DNA of 64,000 nt from Neglectibacter sp. X58 (GTDB lineage Bacteria; Bacillota; Clostridia; Oscillospirales; Acutalibacteraceae): NCBI RefSeq assembly GCF_009936035.1, contig NZ_QWEO01000002.1, positions 62,001 through 126,000 on the forward strand, read 5' to 3'. Below the pieces are notes generated by a model. It saw only the letters and a program-made list of their open reading frames with translations. It was not told where the DNA came from and did no database searches. Shown here in pieces: positions 35,490 to 44,478 of this stretch; the stretch's first letter is position 1; each line of letters opens with the position of its first letter. Position numbers and translations under genes: made by a program.

Positions 35490-36536
35490 TTAACGGATAG
35501 TCAGGGCCATGGGATATCCATCCGGCGTTTCGTCCCGGTATGACACCTCCACGTATACGCCCAGGCCAGAAGCCAGAACCTCTGTGCCGTCTGTTTTGAT
35601 GATTTGCACTTCCCTGCCGTCATCTGTGGAGAGGAGAAGAGAAGATTTCGTTTCATCCAAAATAGTTCCATAGATTTTTTTCAGGCCAAAGTCCTCTTCC
35701 TCATTGTCCTGCGCTTTTGCAACCAGCAGGATTTTTGTGGCGGTCATGCCGTCGGAAAGGTTCCCCTTGTGGAACACCCGGATGGTGTCCCCCACTGCAA
35801 TATCGCCTACCACCACAGTGGAATCGTCTTTCAGGATGGAATAGGTGAAGCCCTCATAGTCCAGCAGGATGGAATTCATGGTGTCATCCACACAAGGCCC
35901 GTCCACATAGCGGATGGCTTCCTGTCCTGCGGCGGGGACAGGCTCTGTCCCCGCTGAAGGGGCGGGATCGGGTTCCGGGGTGGCGGCGGGGCCTGGCGCA
36001 GCCGCGGCCTGGGACTCACCCTCGCTGCTTATCATGATACTCTGGGCTACCGCGTTCTCCTCTGACAGGGATCCGGTATAGAGCACCTCCACATGATCCC
36101 CAATGGTGATGCCATGGCCGGAGTGGACAACGGTTTCATCATTTTTCAGGATGGTATAGGTTTTGCCGTCTCCAGCGGTGATGGACAGGGAGGAATTGGA
36201 AGCGTCCGCCACCTCCCCGTAAATCACTTCCACAGCTACGGGGGGATGCTCCGCAGCCTTCAGCAGCTTCACCTCCTCCGCGTGTACGCCTTCCTCATAC
36301 TCCCCCTTGGAAATGACCTCCAAGGTATCCCCCAGGGCCTCCGCCTTGCTGTCCAGCTTTGTTTCGCCATCAATGGAATAGCGGTAAACTGTGCCGTCGG
36401 AAGCTGTGATGGACAGGGAGAATTTCTCCAGCTTTGTTAAAACGCCGCTTTTTGCCAGCGTCTTTTCCTTGCAGGCCCCCAGGGACAGGGCCAGTGCCAG
36501 GGCGCACAGCGCCAAAATCATACCTGTTTTCTTCAT
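35490..36536 (-). CDS. Lipoprotein with repeated beta-rich domains, unknown function
   Basis: The 348-residue product has a lipobox signal (LSLGAC, C22). It contains three related segments, each with a pattern 'SSL-S-TDG--Y-I-DG-T' followed by 'GD-(V/I)-V--G' (near residues 35-85, 110-165 and 215-275). A fourth, weaker unit lies at the end. A Pro/Ala/Glu linker interrupts the array at about 175-205. This looks like tandem small beta-barrel units of the kind found in secreted DUF5666-type proteins. The ATG at 36536 follows AAAGGTGATT and a GCCGGGCG / CGCCCGGC hairpin. No partner gene identifies its role. Confidence 0.75.
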   Translation of the reverse strand: MKKTGMILALCALALALSLGACKEKTLAKSGVLTKLEKFSLSITASDGTVYRYSIDGETKLDSKAEALGDTLEVISKGEYEEGVHAEEVKLLKAAEHPPVAVEVIYGEVADASNSSLSITAGDGKTYTILKNDETVVHSGHGITIGDHVEVLYTGSLSEENAVAQSIMISSEGESQAAAAPGPAATPEPDPAPSAGTEPVPAAGQEAIRYVDGPCVDDTMNSILLDYEGFTYSILKDDSTVVVGDIAVGDTIRVFHKGNLSDGMTATKILLVAKAQDNEEEDFGLKKIYGTILDETKSSLLLSTDDGREVQIIKTDGTEVLASGLGVYVEVSYRDETPDGYPMALTIR

Positions 36537-36673
36537 TGTAATCACCTTTGGGATGCCGGGCGGGAAAAGCCCTCTCCGCGCCCGGCGCCTCTCCTTTCTT
36601 TCACTATTAAAATCAGACAAGCTGCAAGCCGCGTTTTTGCCTTGTCCCAGATACCTATGCCACGCTGGTTTCC

Positions 36674-37201
36674 TCACTGTCCGCTTCCCGGGGCCGATAT
36701 GTTTCCGGATGGCTCTGCCAGAACCCGCTGGCGATCCTCCACAATCCGCTCCAGGGCCACCAGCACCGCCATGATACTGTCCAACTGGCTTTCGTCCTCC
36801 ACTTCCAGCTCGTAGGTATTGTGCAGGGACATCCACTTCCTGTGGGCCTGGGCCAATATGCGGCCCTCACTGTCCATCAGCTTGTAATTGTGCTGGACTA
36901 AATCCCCCGACAGATACCACCCCAGGGCGTCTATATCCAGCACGTCCTTTGTCAGGTGCAGCAGCTCGGCGCGTATGTCCACAATAGAGCCGTCTGCCAT
37001 TTCAATCCGGTGGGTGTCGCGCAGGGACATGGGGTTTGCGGTGATGACAGCAACCTCATCGCCATTTTCCCGGGTAAGGAAGGTGGTGCCATGGAGAGAC
37101 ACAACCTTGCTGTGGACACGGTACAGAACCTGGCCTTCGCTGCCGGTTATTTCCATTTTCCTGTGTGCGCTTGCAATTTTCGACTTAATCCGCAGTTTCA
37201 C
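36674..37201 (-). CDS. LURP-one-related (YxjI-like) family protein
   Basis: The 175-residue product has the twelve-stranded Tubby-like fold pattern: IKSKIASAHRKMEITGSEGQVLYRVHSK, then RDTHRIEMADGSIVD, then HNYKLMDSEGRILAQAHRKW. It contains an internal near-duplication ('S--HRK', 'SLH-T'). Function is unknown for bacterial members; a lipid- or membrane-associated role is guessed in the family. The GTG start at 37201 follows AAAGGGGGAAGG. It is followed by the lipoprotein gene and preceded by a small membrane-protein gene on the same strand. Confidence 0.82.
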   Translation of the reverse strand: MKLRIKSKIASAHRKMEITGSEGQVLYRVHSKVVSLHGTTFLTRENGDEVAVITANPMSLRDTHRIEMADGSIVDIRAELLHLTKDVLDIDALGWYLSGDLVQHNYKLMDSEGRILAQAHRKWMSLHNTYELEVEDESQLDSIMAVLVALERIVEDRQRVLAEPSGNISAPGSGQ

Positions 37202-37238
37202 GCGGCCTTCCCCCTTTGCTCAAACGGTGTATGCATAG

Positions 37239-37649
37239 TTACCGCCTGCGCTTTACGCTCATGGCGGAAACCAGGAACAGCACAGGCACAATGGCGCTGG
37301 CTGTGGCGGTGCCTATCCGGTCTGCCGTCGCGCTGCCAAACAGCAGCAGTACCCCGGACACCACAGCGGACAAAAGGCCTACCCAGCCCAGGATAACCGC
37401 CAGGGCCAGCAGGCCCCGGTTCCCGCCTGCGCCCTGGAAACCGCAGAAGCCGCAGCCCAGGTTGAACAGTCCGGAGATAAGGCCCAGTATGGCAGACGCC
37501 TTTACGGTGACGACGGCCTGCATCTGGAGGCCGTTCTCTGCGCCGCCTTCCATAAGCCCGCCCATGGCCAGGCCCCCAACAGCCACAATGACAGCCAGGA
37601 TTCCAATGATGATCTCCAGGACGGACAGCCCTTTCAGCATCTTTTTCAC
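37239..37649 (-). CDS. Four-helix membrane protein, 136 aa, unknown
   Basis: The GTG start at 37649 follows AAAGGAG at good spacing; the next ATG is too far from the site. There are four hydrophobic segments (about 8-30, 45-60, 75-95, 108-128), with CGFCGF near the centre. The family is not recognised. A perfect 26-bp palindrome lies 126 bp upstream, between this gene and tetR, so it could be the TetR regulator's target. Confidence 0.7.
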   Translation of the reverse strand: MKKMLKGLSVLEIIIGILAVIVAVGGLAMGGLMEGGAENGLQMQAVVTVKASAILGLISGLFNLGCGFCGFQGAGGNRGLLALAVILGWVGLLSAVVSGVLLLFGSATADRIGTATASAIVPVLFLVSAMSVKRRR

Positions 37650-37774
37650 GTGCGAAAACTCCTTTCTTCCAGTGGATTCTATGATAATCCCGTTTTCCCG
37701 GGAAATATCACCATGTCCTCCCCCAAAACGGGGAACACTGCTTCTTGTTACAGGTTCTTCTGCCTGCCTCTCAC

Positions 37775-37800
37775 TGTTAGTAAACATTTATTTACTAACA
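37775..37800. promoter_or_regulatory. Palindromic operator candidate (TetR-type)
   Basis: TGTTAGTAAA-CATTTA-TTTACTAACA is a perfect 10-bp dyad with a 6-bp spacer, AT-rich in a GC-rich genome. It lies between the tetR stop and the 136-residue membrane-protein gene. Size and symmetry fit TetR-family operators. Confidence 0.6.
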
Positions 37801-37907
37801 AGCCTAAAGAAAACGCCTTCAACGGCGCAAACGAGACAGACAAAGCAGGATATAAATAAACATTCATTTTCATAAAGGCAGAAACGAACCCCCTATCCGA
37901 TTCGTTT

Positions 37908-38525
37908 CTACTTTTTCAGCTTTCCTCTCTTCTGCTTCCTGGGCATTAAGTATCCGCTTAAGCCTACTGACAAAAACTGGAACACCGTGTCCTCTGTTTC
38001 TTCGTCATTGGGAAGCTGCCCTTCCACCACGTATTTGGCATACATCACAGTGGTGGTAAGCACATGGAGCCACAGCAGGTTCTGGTTAATTTCCGTAAGC
38101 GAAGGGAACAGCCTGCGGAAAAGCCGCACCATATCGCCAAAGGCGTCAAAATAGCTGGTTTCCTGGGTGCTGTAAAATTCCGGGAAAGCGGCGCTGTCCC
38201 GGAAGCGGTGGTAGAAAACCGTTTCATCAGGACGGGCCACCCAGAACCGGAAATAGGGCAGCCACAGGCTTTTTACCGCGCCCAGGGGGTCGGCAAGCAT
38301 GTTAAGGGGGTTCAGCTTAAGCTTGTCAAAAATGGCGGCGGCCTGCTTGTCCACATAGGTGAAGCACTCTGCCATCAACTGCTCTTTGCTGTCAAAGTAC
38401 CGGTACAGCGCCCCGGGGGAAAGCTCTGCCAGTTCGCTGATATTCTGTATCCGCACCCCTTCCAGGCCATACTGCCGTACTGCTTTCATTGCCGCTGAAA
38501 GGATGCGGGTTCTGGTGTCGTCCAA
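37908..38525 (-). CDS. TetR/AcrR-family transcriptional regulator
   Basis: The 205-residue product has an N-terminal TetR HTH (RTRILSAAMKAVRQYG..., ISELAELSPGALYRYFDSKEQL) and a helical ligand domain. The TTG start at 38525 follows AAGGGGTGACG. It is divergent from an ABC exporter gene, the usual arrangement for a repressor of drug or lipid export. The promoter TTGCAA-17-TATAAT (38605-38577) is present. A palindrome 108 bp beyond its stop may also be a target. Confidence 0.92.
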   Translation of the reverse strand: MDDTRTRILSAAMKAVRQYGLEGVRIQNISELAELSPGALYRYFDSKEQLMAECFTYVDKQAAAIFDKLKLNPLNMLADPLGAVKSLWLPYFRFWVARPDETVFYHRFRDSAAFPEFYSTQETSYFDAFGDMVRLFRRLFPSLTEINQNLLWLHVLTTTVMYAKYVVEGQLPNDEETEDTVFQFLSVGLSGYLMPRKQKRGKLKK

Positions 38526-38576
38526 TCGTCACCCCTTCTTTCAAATAAACAACCGTTCACTGATAATTTCCCGCCT

Positions 38577-38605
38577 ATTATACACTACCCTTCCCCTTTT
38601 TGCAA
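38577..38605 (-). promoter_or_regulatory. tetR promoter
   Basis: On the minus strand, TTGCAA (38605-38600) and TATAAT (38582-38577) are 17 bp apart. CAACCGTT occurs on both sides (38550 and 38603) and may represent operator half-sites. Confidence 0.65.
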
Positions 38606-38658
38606 CCGTTTTTTACAGGCGGGCTGTTCCAAAGCCCTCCCACGCTGCGGGAAAGGGC

Positions 38659-38687
38659 TTGATTATTCCCGGCGTTTATGGCATAAT
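38659..38687 (+). promoter_or_regulatory. ABC exporter promoter
   Basis: TTGATT (38659-38664) and CATAAT (38682-38687) are 17 bp apart, 45 nt before the TTG start of the exporter gene. Confidence 0.6.
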
Positions 38688-38731
38688 TTTGTTATAGTAA
38701 AATAACTGATTAAGAAGGACGTGGGTGCATT

Positions 38732-40501
38732 TTGGAAAAGAGTGAAAAAAAGGCGGGCAGGCAGGGGCTTATGCGCCGCTTCATCCCCTATTTCGGCAGG
38801 TATAAAGGGGTACTGGTGTTCGACCTGTTCTGCGCGGCCCTTACCACTGTGTGCGAGCTTGTGCTGCCCATGCTGGTGCGGTATATTACAGACATGGGCA
38901 TTAACAACCTGGCGGCGCTGACTGTGGCTACGGTGCTGAAAATCGGCGGGCTGTACCTGTTTTTGCGGCTGGTGGACGCGGGGGCCAACTTCTTTATGGC
39001 TTCCATCGGGCATATTATGGGCACCCGGATTGAGACGGACATGCGCTCTGACATGTTCGCCCACCTGCAAAAGCTATCCTTTAACTATTTCGACAACACC
39101 AAGGTGGGGCAGATTATGACCCGCATCACCACGGATCTCTTTGACGTGACAGAGTTTGCCCACCACTGCCCGGAGGAGTTTTTCATTGCGGCCATCAAGA
39201 TTTTCGGCTCCTTCATCATTCTGTGCGGGGTGAATGTGTGGCTGACCCTCATTGTCTTTGCGGTGGTGCCCCCCATGGTGGCTGTTGCCATCTATTTCAA
39301 CCACCAGATGAAGGAACAGTTCCGCTCCCAGCGCAAGCAGTTGGGAGAGATAAACGCCCAGGTGGAGGACAGCCTCTTAGGCGTGCGGGTGGTGAAATCC
39401 TTTGCAAACGAGGGGCTGGAGACGGAAAAATTTGAGGAAGGCAACCGCACTTTTTATAACGTGAAGCGCAAACGGTATTTTTACATGGGCGGCTTTGAGG
39501 CTTCCAACCGCCTCTTTGACGGCCTGATGAATTTGCTGGTGCTCATAGCCGGGGCCTTGTTCATGATAAACGGGCAGGTGCAGCCTGCCGACCTGGTGGC
39601 CTACATGCTGTATGTGGGCACCCTTATCGCGTCCATCCGGCGGCTGGTGCAGTTTGCCGAGCAGTTCCAGCAGGGCATGACCGGCGTGGAGCGGTTTTTC
39701 CAGGTGATGGACGCGGACGTGGAAATTTTCGACGAGCCTGGCTCCACCCCGGTGGAAATTAAAAAAGGGGACGTAACCTTTGAAAATGTCAGTTTCCACT
39801 ATGCCGATGACGGCAAGCAGGTGCTTTCCCATATCAACCTCCAAGTGAAGGCAGGGGAAAACGTGGCCCTGGTGGGGCCTTCCGGAGGCGGCAAGACCAC
39901 CCTGTGCAACCTGATTCCCCGGTTTTATGATGTGACCACAGGCCGCATCCTCATAGACGGCAGGGACGTGCGCACCGTCACCCTGGAGTCCCTGCGGGGC
40001 CAGATCGGCTTTGTGCAACAGGATGTATACCTGTTCTCCGGCACAGTGTTTGAAAACATCCAGTACGGCAGGCCCGGGGCTTCCCGGGAAGAGGTGATGG
40101 AGGCGGCAAAGCAGGCCGGCGCCCACGACTTCATCCTGGGGCTTTCAAACGGGTATGATACATATGTAGGAGAGCGCGGCGTGAAGCTTTCCGGCGGGCA
40201 GAAGCAGCGCATCAGCATTGCCCGGGCTTTCCTGAAGAACCCGCCCATTATGATTCTGGACGAGGCCACCTCCGCCCTGGACAATGAAAGCGAAAAGCTG
40301 GTGCAGGCCTCCCTGGAGAAGCTGTCAAAGGGCCGCACCACCTTCACTATTGCCCACAGGCTTACCACCATCCGGAACGCCACGGTAATTCTGGTGCTGA
40401 CGGACAAGGGCATTGAAGAAAAGGGCACCCATCAGGAGCTGATGGAGAAAAAAGGCGTATACTATAACCTGTACAACAGCTATGCTGTAGACGATGCATA
40501 A
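38732..40501 (+). CDS. ABC exporter, fused permease and ATPase (type IV/MsbA-like)
   Basis: The 589-residue half-transporter has six membrane helices in the first 320 residues. The nucleotide-binding domain has Walker A GPSGGGKTTL, signature KLSGGQKQRISIARAF, Walker B PIMILDEATSALD, and the H-loop IAHRLTT. It probably works as a homodimer, since no second half-transporter is adjacent. The start is TTG at 38732 with AAGGAC upstream at a rather long spacing; ATG 38771 is an alternative that would trim 13 residues. It is divergent from tetR. The substrate is unknown. Confidence 0.93.
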   Translation: MEKSEKKAGRQGLMRRFIPYFGRYKGVLVFDLFCAALTTVCELVLPMLVRYITDMGINNLAALTVATVLKIGGLYLFLRLVDAGANFFMASIGHIMGTRIETDMRSDMFAHLQKLSFNYFDNTKVGQIMTRITTDLFDVTEFAHHCPEEFFIAAIKIFGSFIILCGVNVWLTLIVFAVVPPMVAVAIYFNHQMKEQFRSQRKQLGEINAQVEDSLLGVRVVKSFANEGLETEKFEEGNRTFYNVKRKRYFYMGGFEASNRLFDGLMNLLVLIAGALFMINGQVQPADLVAYMLYVGTLIASIRRLVQFAEQFQQGMTGVERFFQVMDADVEIFDEPGSTPVEIKKGDVTFENVSFHYADDGKQVLSHINLQVKAGENVALVGPSGGGKTTLCNLIPRFYDVTTGRILIDGRDVRTVTLESLRGQIGFVQQDVYLFSGTVFENIQYGRPGASREEVMEAAKQAGAHDFILGLSNGYDTYVGERGVKLSGGQKQRISIARAFLKNPPIMILDEATSALDNESEKLVQASLEKLSKGRTTFTIAHRLTTIRNATVILVLTDKGIEEKGTHQELMEKKGVYYNLYNSYAVDDA

Positions 40502-40517
40502 AAGGAGGGCGAAACCC

Positions 40518-41903
40518 ATGGACAGCGGCAATTTTAAGTGCGAGGCATTTTTCGGTTCCCTGAAAGGCAAATCCGTTACCTTCTGCGGCATAGGCCGCAG
40601 CCACATGCCCCTGATGGCGCTTTTTAAAAGCAAGGGCGCCGTCGTTTCCGCCAGGGACAGGCGCAGCCTTGCGGAACTGGGGGAAAACGGGGAAAAGCTG
40701 CAGGCGCTGGGGATATCCCTCCATCTGGGGGAAGCGTATCTCCAGGGCATGGACGAGGACATCATCTTCCGCACCCCGGGCATGAAATATCATCTGCCAG
40801 AGCTGGAGGAAGCCCGGAAAAGGGGGCAGGTGGTGACAAGCGAGCTGGAGGTTTTCTTTGACCTGTGCCCCTGCAAAACCTACGCCGTCACCGGCAGCGA
40901 CGGCAAAACCACCACCACCACCCTCATTGCGGAGTTTTTACAGGCAGAGGGGAAAACCGTCCATGTGGGCGGGAACATTGGCAAGCCCCTGCTGCCGGAG
41001 ATTGAGGATATTGCCCCCACAGACTGCGCGGTGGCGGAGCTTTCCAGCTTCCAGCTTATCTCCATGAAGGAGTCTCCCCAGGTGGCGGTGGTGACGAATC
41101 TCTCCCCGAACCACCTGGATATGCACAAGGACATGCAGGAATATATTGACGCAAAGCGCAATATATTCCTGCACCAGAACGCCTTCTCCCGGACAGTTTG
41201 CAATGCGGATAATGAAATCACCGCCTCTTTCGCCCCGGAGGTTCGGGGAGACTTATGGCTTTTCAGCCGGAAGGAAAAGCCTTCCCGGGGCGTGTGGTGC
41301 GACGGGGAAACCATTTTTGTAAACGGGGAAGAAGCGCTTAAAGCGGGGGACATTAAAATCCCCGGCTGGCACAACGTGGAAAATTATATGGCGGCTATTG
41401 GCGCGGTGTGGGGGGACGTATCCCCGGAAAACATCCGCAGGGTGGCAAAAGAATTCGGCGGGGTGGAGCACCGGGCAGAGCTTGTCCGGGAGCTTGACGG
41501 CGTGAAATATTATAACGACTCCATTGCCAGCTCTCCCACCCGCACCATTTCAGGCACGCTGTCCCTTTACAAGGAAAAAATCATCCTCATCTGCGGCGGC
41601 TATGACAAGCACATCCCCTACGCCCCCTTAGGCCCCGTCATTTGCGAAAAGGTGAAAACCCTCATTCTTTTGGGGGCAACCGGCCCGAAAATTGAGGAAG
41701 CAGTAAAAAACGCGGCAAACTATCAGGAGGGCGCGCCCCGTATTCTCCGCGCCGCGTCTATGGAGGAGGCTGTGGCCCTGACCCAAAGGGAGGCTGTCCC
41801 CGGAGACGTGGTATCCCTCTCCCCCGCCTCCGCCGCCTTCGATCTGTATCCCAACTTTGAGGTGCGGGGCAGGCATTTTAAGGAACTGGTAAACGGGCTG
41901 TAA
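40518..41903 (+). CDS. murD: UDP-N-acetylmuramoylalanine:D-glutamate ligase
   Basis: MurD adds D-Glu to UDP-MurNAc-L-Ala in the cytoplasm. The 461-residue product has the ATP loop GSDGKTTTTT near residue 130, the central NLSPNHLDMHKDMQEY, the HRAELV element near 325, and the C-terminal SPASAAFDLYPNFEVRG. The ATG at 40518 follows AAAGGAGGGC, 16 bp after the exporter gene, so cotranscription is likely. It is away from the usual dcw cluster, which is common in Clostridia. Confidence 0.95.
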   Translation: MDSGNFKCEAFFGSLKGKSVTFCGIGRSHMPLMALFKSKGAVVSARDRRSLAELGENGEKLQALGISLHLGEAYLQGMDEDIIFRTPGMKYHLPELEEARKRGQVVTSELEVFFDLCPCKTYAVTGSDGKTTTTTLIAEFLQAEGKTVHVGGNIGKPLLPEIEDIAPTDCAVAELSSFQLISMKESPQVAVVTNLSPNHLDMHKDMQEYIDAKRNIFLHQNAFSRTVCNADNEITASFAPEVRGDLWLFSRKEKPSRGVWCDGETIFVNGEEALKAGDIKIPGWHNVENYMAAIGAVWGDVSPENIRRVAKEFGGVEHRAELVRELDGVKYYNDSIASSPTRTISGTLSLYKEKIILICGGYDKHIPYAPLGPVICEKVKTLILLGATGPKIEEAVKNAANYQEGAPRILRAASMEEAVALTQREAVPGDVVSLSPASAAFDLYPNFEVRGRHFKELVNGL

Positions 41904-42060
41904 GACCTCGGGGGCTTGTCTCGCCTGCCGGCTCGGTCGGTTCGCATGCTTGCAAACGCTCGCGCGAAGCGCGAACGTTTGGCCACATGGCAGACGCTCA
42001 CCCCCTAACCCCCCACAGACCTTTTTGAAAAAGAAGGTTAAACATTCCCCTTTAGGAATG
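41904..42060. repeat. Composite intergenic repeat with GC-rich core motif
   Basis: It contains the core CCGGCTCGGTCGG (41918-41940), the hairpin GTTCGCATGC / GCGAACG-type and CGCGCGAAGCGCG, CACCCCCTAACCCCCC, and the hairpin CATTCCCCTTT / AGGAATG. No gene is evident. It lies between murD and the RNase R leader. Confidence 0.55.
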
Positions 42061-42120
42061 TCGATCCAAAAACCAATTTATGCGGAGTTTTTCTCCGGGA
42101 AAGCATCGTGTGAAGAATAC

Positions 42121-42197
42121 GAAAGGAAGGAGCGGTACCGGGCATAAAAGGCCGTTTTTCATGGCTTTTTGTGCGTATTCTGTGCCGCATGGCGATT
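42121..42197 (+). promoter_or_regulatory. Shared hairpin leader, copy before RNase R
   Basis: It begins GAAAGGAAGGAGCGGTACC. The outer stem is GCGGTAC / GTGCCGC. The inner stem GCATAAAAGGCC pairs with GGCTTTTTGTGC. It ends ATGGCGATT before ATG 42198. Confidence 0.8.
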
Positions 42198-44402
42198 ATG
42201 AAAACTAAAAAATTTGGAAACCAGAAATTTAGAAGCGGCGGCAGGACGCCCCGCACCATTTCCTCCGCCCAAACCTACGAGCTGCCCAGCGCGGCGAAAA
42301 CCATTGAGGAAAAGCTGGTGGTGGCGGCCCTGAAGCGCTGCGGCGGGGAAGGCGTACCCGCCAAGTCCCTTTTGCGGGAGGCGGGGATAAGCGACAAAAC
42401 CGCCTTTTACGACGCCCTGCACAGCCTGGAGGCTGTGGGGGAAATCAAGGTGGACAAGGATCACTGGGTGCGGCTTGTACCCCGCACCGGGGATATAGAA
42501 GCCACCCTTGTTTCCCTTTCGGAAAAATTTGGCTTTGCCAAGCCCAAAGCTGGCACGGAGGACATTTTTATCCCTGGCAGCGCCTTAAACGGGGCTTTTG
42601 TAGGAGATGAAATTATCATCGGGGACTTGCAGAAGCGGGAACGCGGCCCCAGCGGACGGGTGAAGCGCATCGTGAAGCGCAGCGAAAGCGCCGTTACCGG
42701 CACCCTCCATATAGGGGAGCAGGGCGCCGCAGTCACCCCGGACGGGGCGGTGCGCTTTGACATGCGGGTGGCCCCCGGGAAACTGAACGGGGCGAAGGAC
42801 GGGGACAAAGTGCTGATTGCCCCGAAAATGGACGGGCGCGGGGACTGGTCCCTGTGCGAGGTGCGCACTGTATTCGGCACAGGCAGCCGGGCCAGAGTAT
42901 GCGCCGACGCCATTATCGAGCGCTGCGGCATCCCCACCGCGTTTCCCCCGGAAGTGCTGGAGCAGGCGGAGGAGATTTCCAAAATGACCGTCACCCAGGC
43001 GGACATCGACAGCCGCCTGGATCTGCGGGACTGGCCTGTTTTCACCATCGACAGCGCCGACGCCAAAGACCTGGACGACGCGGTGTCTGCCCAAAAGACA
43101 GAATACGGCTACAAGCTGGGGGTACACATTGCGGACGTTTCCCACTACGTGAAGGCCAAAACCCCTATAGATGAAGAGGCCTACAAGCGGGGCACCTCCG
43201 TCTATTTTGCAGACCGGGTGATCCCCATGCTGCCCGAAGCACTGTCAAACGGGGTGTGCTCTTTAAACGCGGGCACAGAAAAGCTGACCTTCTCCGCCCT
43301 GATAGAGTTTGACTTAGAGGGGGAAATTACCGGCTATTCCTTCCACAAGTCTGTGATAAACTCCAAGGTGCGGGGGGTGTATAAAGAGGTAAACAAGATT
43401 TTTGACGGCACTGCCTCCCCGGAAATTTTAGAGAAATATGCCCCTGTGAAGGACAGCCTTGCCTGCACCCGGGAGCTGGCCCATGTGCTCCAGGCCCGGG
43501 CAAAGAGGCGCGGGGAAATGGATTTGTCCAGCGATGAGACAAAGTTTGTGCTGGACGGGGAAGGCGTATGCATAGACATCCTGCCCCGCACCCAGGGAGA
43601 AGCCGAGCAGCTTATTGAGCAGCTTATGATAGCCGCCAACATCTGCGCCGCCCGGGCCTCCCTGGACGCGGACGTCCCCTTCCTGTACCGGGTGCATGAG
43701 CGGCCCCAGCCCGACCGGGTGGTGGAGCTTTACGAGCTTTTGGACAGGCTTTCCATCCCCTGCAAGGAGCTGAAAAAAGGCCAGCCCGGCACTGTGGATT
43801 TTGCCGCGGTGCTGGACAGGGTAAAGGGCACGCCCCGGGAATCCCTGGTGAACCAGCGGATTCTGCGCACCATGGAAAAGGCCAAGTATAACCACAAGGA
43901 GCTGGGGCACTTTGGTTTGGCTTTGGCGGAATACAGCCACTTCACCTCCCCCATCCGGCGGTATCCCGACACCTCCATCCACCGCATCCTGACGGATTTA
44001 GTGGGCGGCGTGGACAAGGGGACTATCCGCAAGCGGTACGGGGTTTTCGCGGAGGAATCCGCCTTCGAGTCCTCCAAAAATGAAATCCGGGCCGTCACCG
44101 GGGAGCGGGACGCGGAGGACTGCTATATGGCGGAATATATGCGCGCCCACCTGGGAGAGCACCACCTGGGGGTTATCAGCGGGGTAACGCCCAAGGGGGT
44201 GTTCGTAAAGCTGCAAAACAACGCCGAGGGCTTTGTAAGCCTGCAGGACTTTGAAGGCTGCGACTTTGAGTTTGACGGGGAAATCTGCCACCGGGATCTG
44301 CGATCCGGCCGGGTGCTGATGATGGGGGACGAGCTGCCCATCATTGTGGCGGCGGCAGACGTGGCCACAGGCCGCATTGACTTCATGCCTGAGGAGGCAT
44401 AA
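42198..44402 (+). CDS. rnr: Ribonuclease R
   Basis: This 3'-5' exoribonuclease degrades structured RNA. The 734-residue product has an N-terminal winged-helix region, cold-shock domains, and the RNB domain with the catalytic Asp cluster (FTIDSADAKDLDDAVS). It ends with an S1 domain (LGVISGVTPKGVFVKL...). The start is ambiguous: ATG 42198 fits the pattern of the other leader-bearing genes, while ATG 42189 sits right after the hairpin. The usual partner smpB is not adjacent; bofA follows. As a structured-RNA exonuclease under a structured leader, self-regulation is conceivable. Confidence 0.93.
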   Translation: MKTKKFGNQKFRSGGRTPRTISSAQTYELPSAAKTIEEKLVVAALKRCGGEGVPAKSLLREAGISDKTAFYDALHSLEAVGEIKVDKDHWVRLVPRTGDIEATLVSLSEKFGFAKPKAGTEDIFIPGSALNGAFVGDEIIIGDLQKRERGPSGRVKRIVKRSESAVTGTLHIGEQGAAVTPDGAVRFDMRVAPGKLNGAKDGDKVLIAPKMDGRGDWSLCEVRTVFGTGSRARVCADAIIERCGIPTAFPPEVLEQAEEISKMTVTQADIDSRLDLRDWPVFTIDSADAKDLDDAVSAQKTEYGYKLGVHIADVSHYVKAKTPIDEEAYKRGTSVYFADRVIPMLPEALSNGVCSLNAGTEKLTFSALIEFDLEGEITGYSFHKSVINSKVRGVYKEVNKIFDGTASPEILEKYAPVKDSLACTRELAHVLQARAKRRGEMDLSSDETKFVLDGEGVCIDILPRTQGEAEQLIEQLMIAANICAARASLDADVPFLYRVHERPQPDRVVELYELLDRLSIPCKELKKGQPGTVDFAAVLDRVKGTPRESLVNQRILRTMEKAKYNHKELGHFGLALAEYSHFTSPIRRYPDTSIHRILTDLVGGVDKGTIRKRYGVFAEESAFESSKNEIRAVTGERDAEDCYMAEYMRAHLGEHHLGVISGVTPKGVFVKLQNNAEGFVSLQDFEGCDFEFDGEICHRDLRSGRVLMMGDELPIIVAAADVATGRIDFMPEEA

Positions 44403-44478
44403 AGAGGCGGGGCTTTTCATATGCTGGGGTGTGGACATGTGTGACGCAGGCTCCACATTTCGGAAAGGACGTGGGCGC

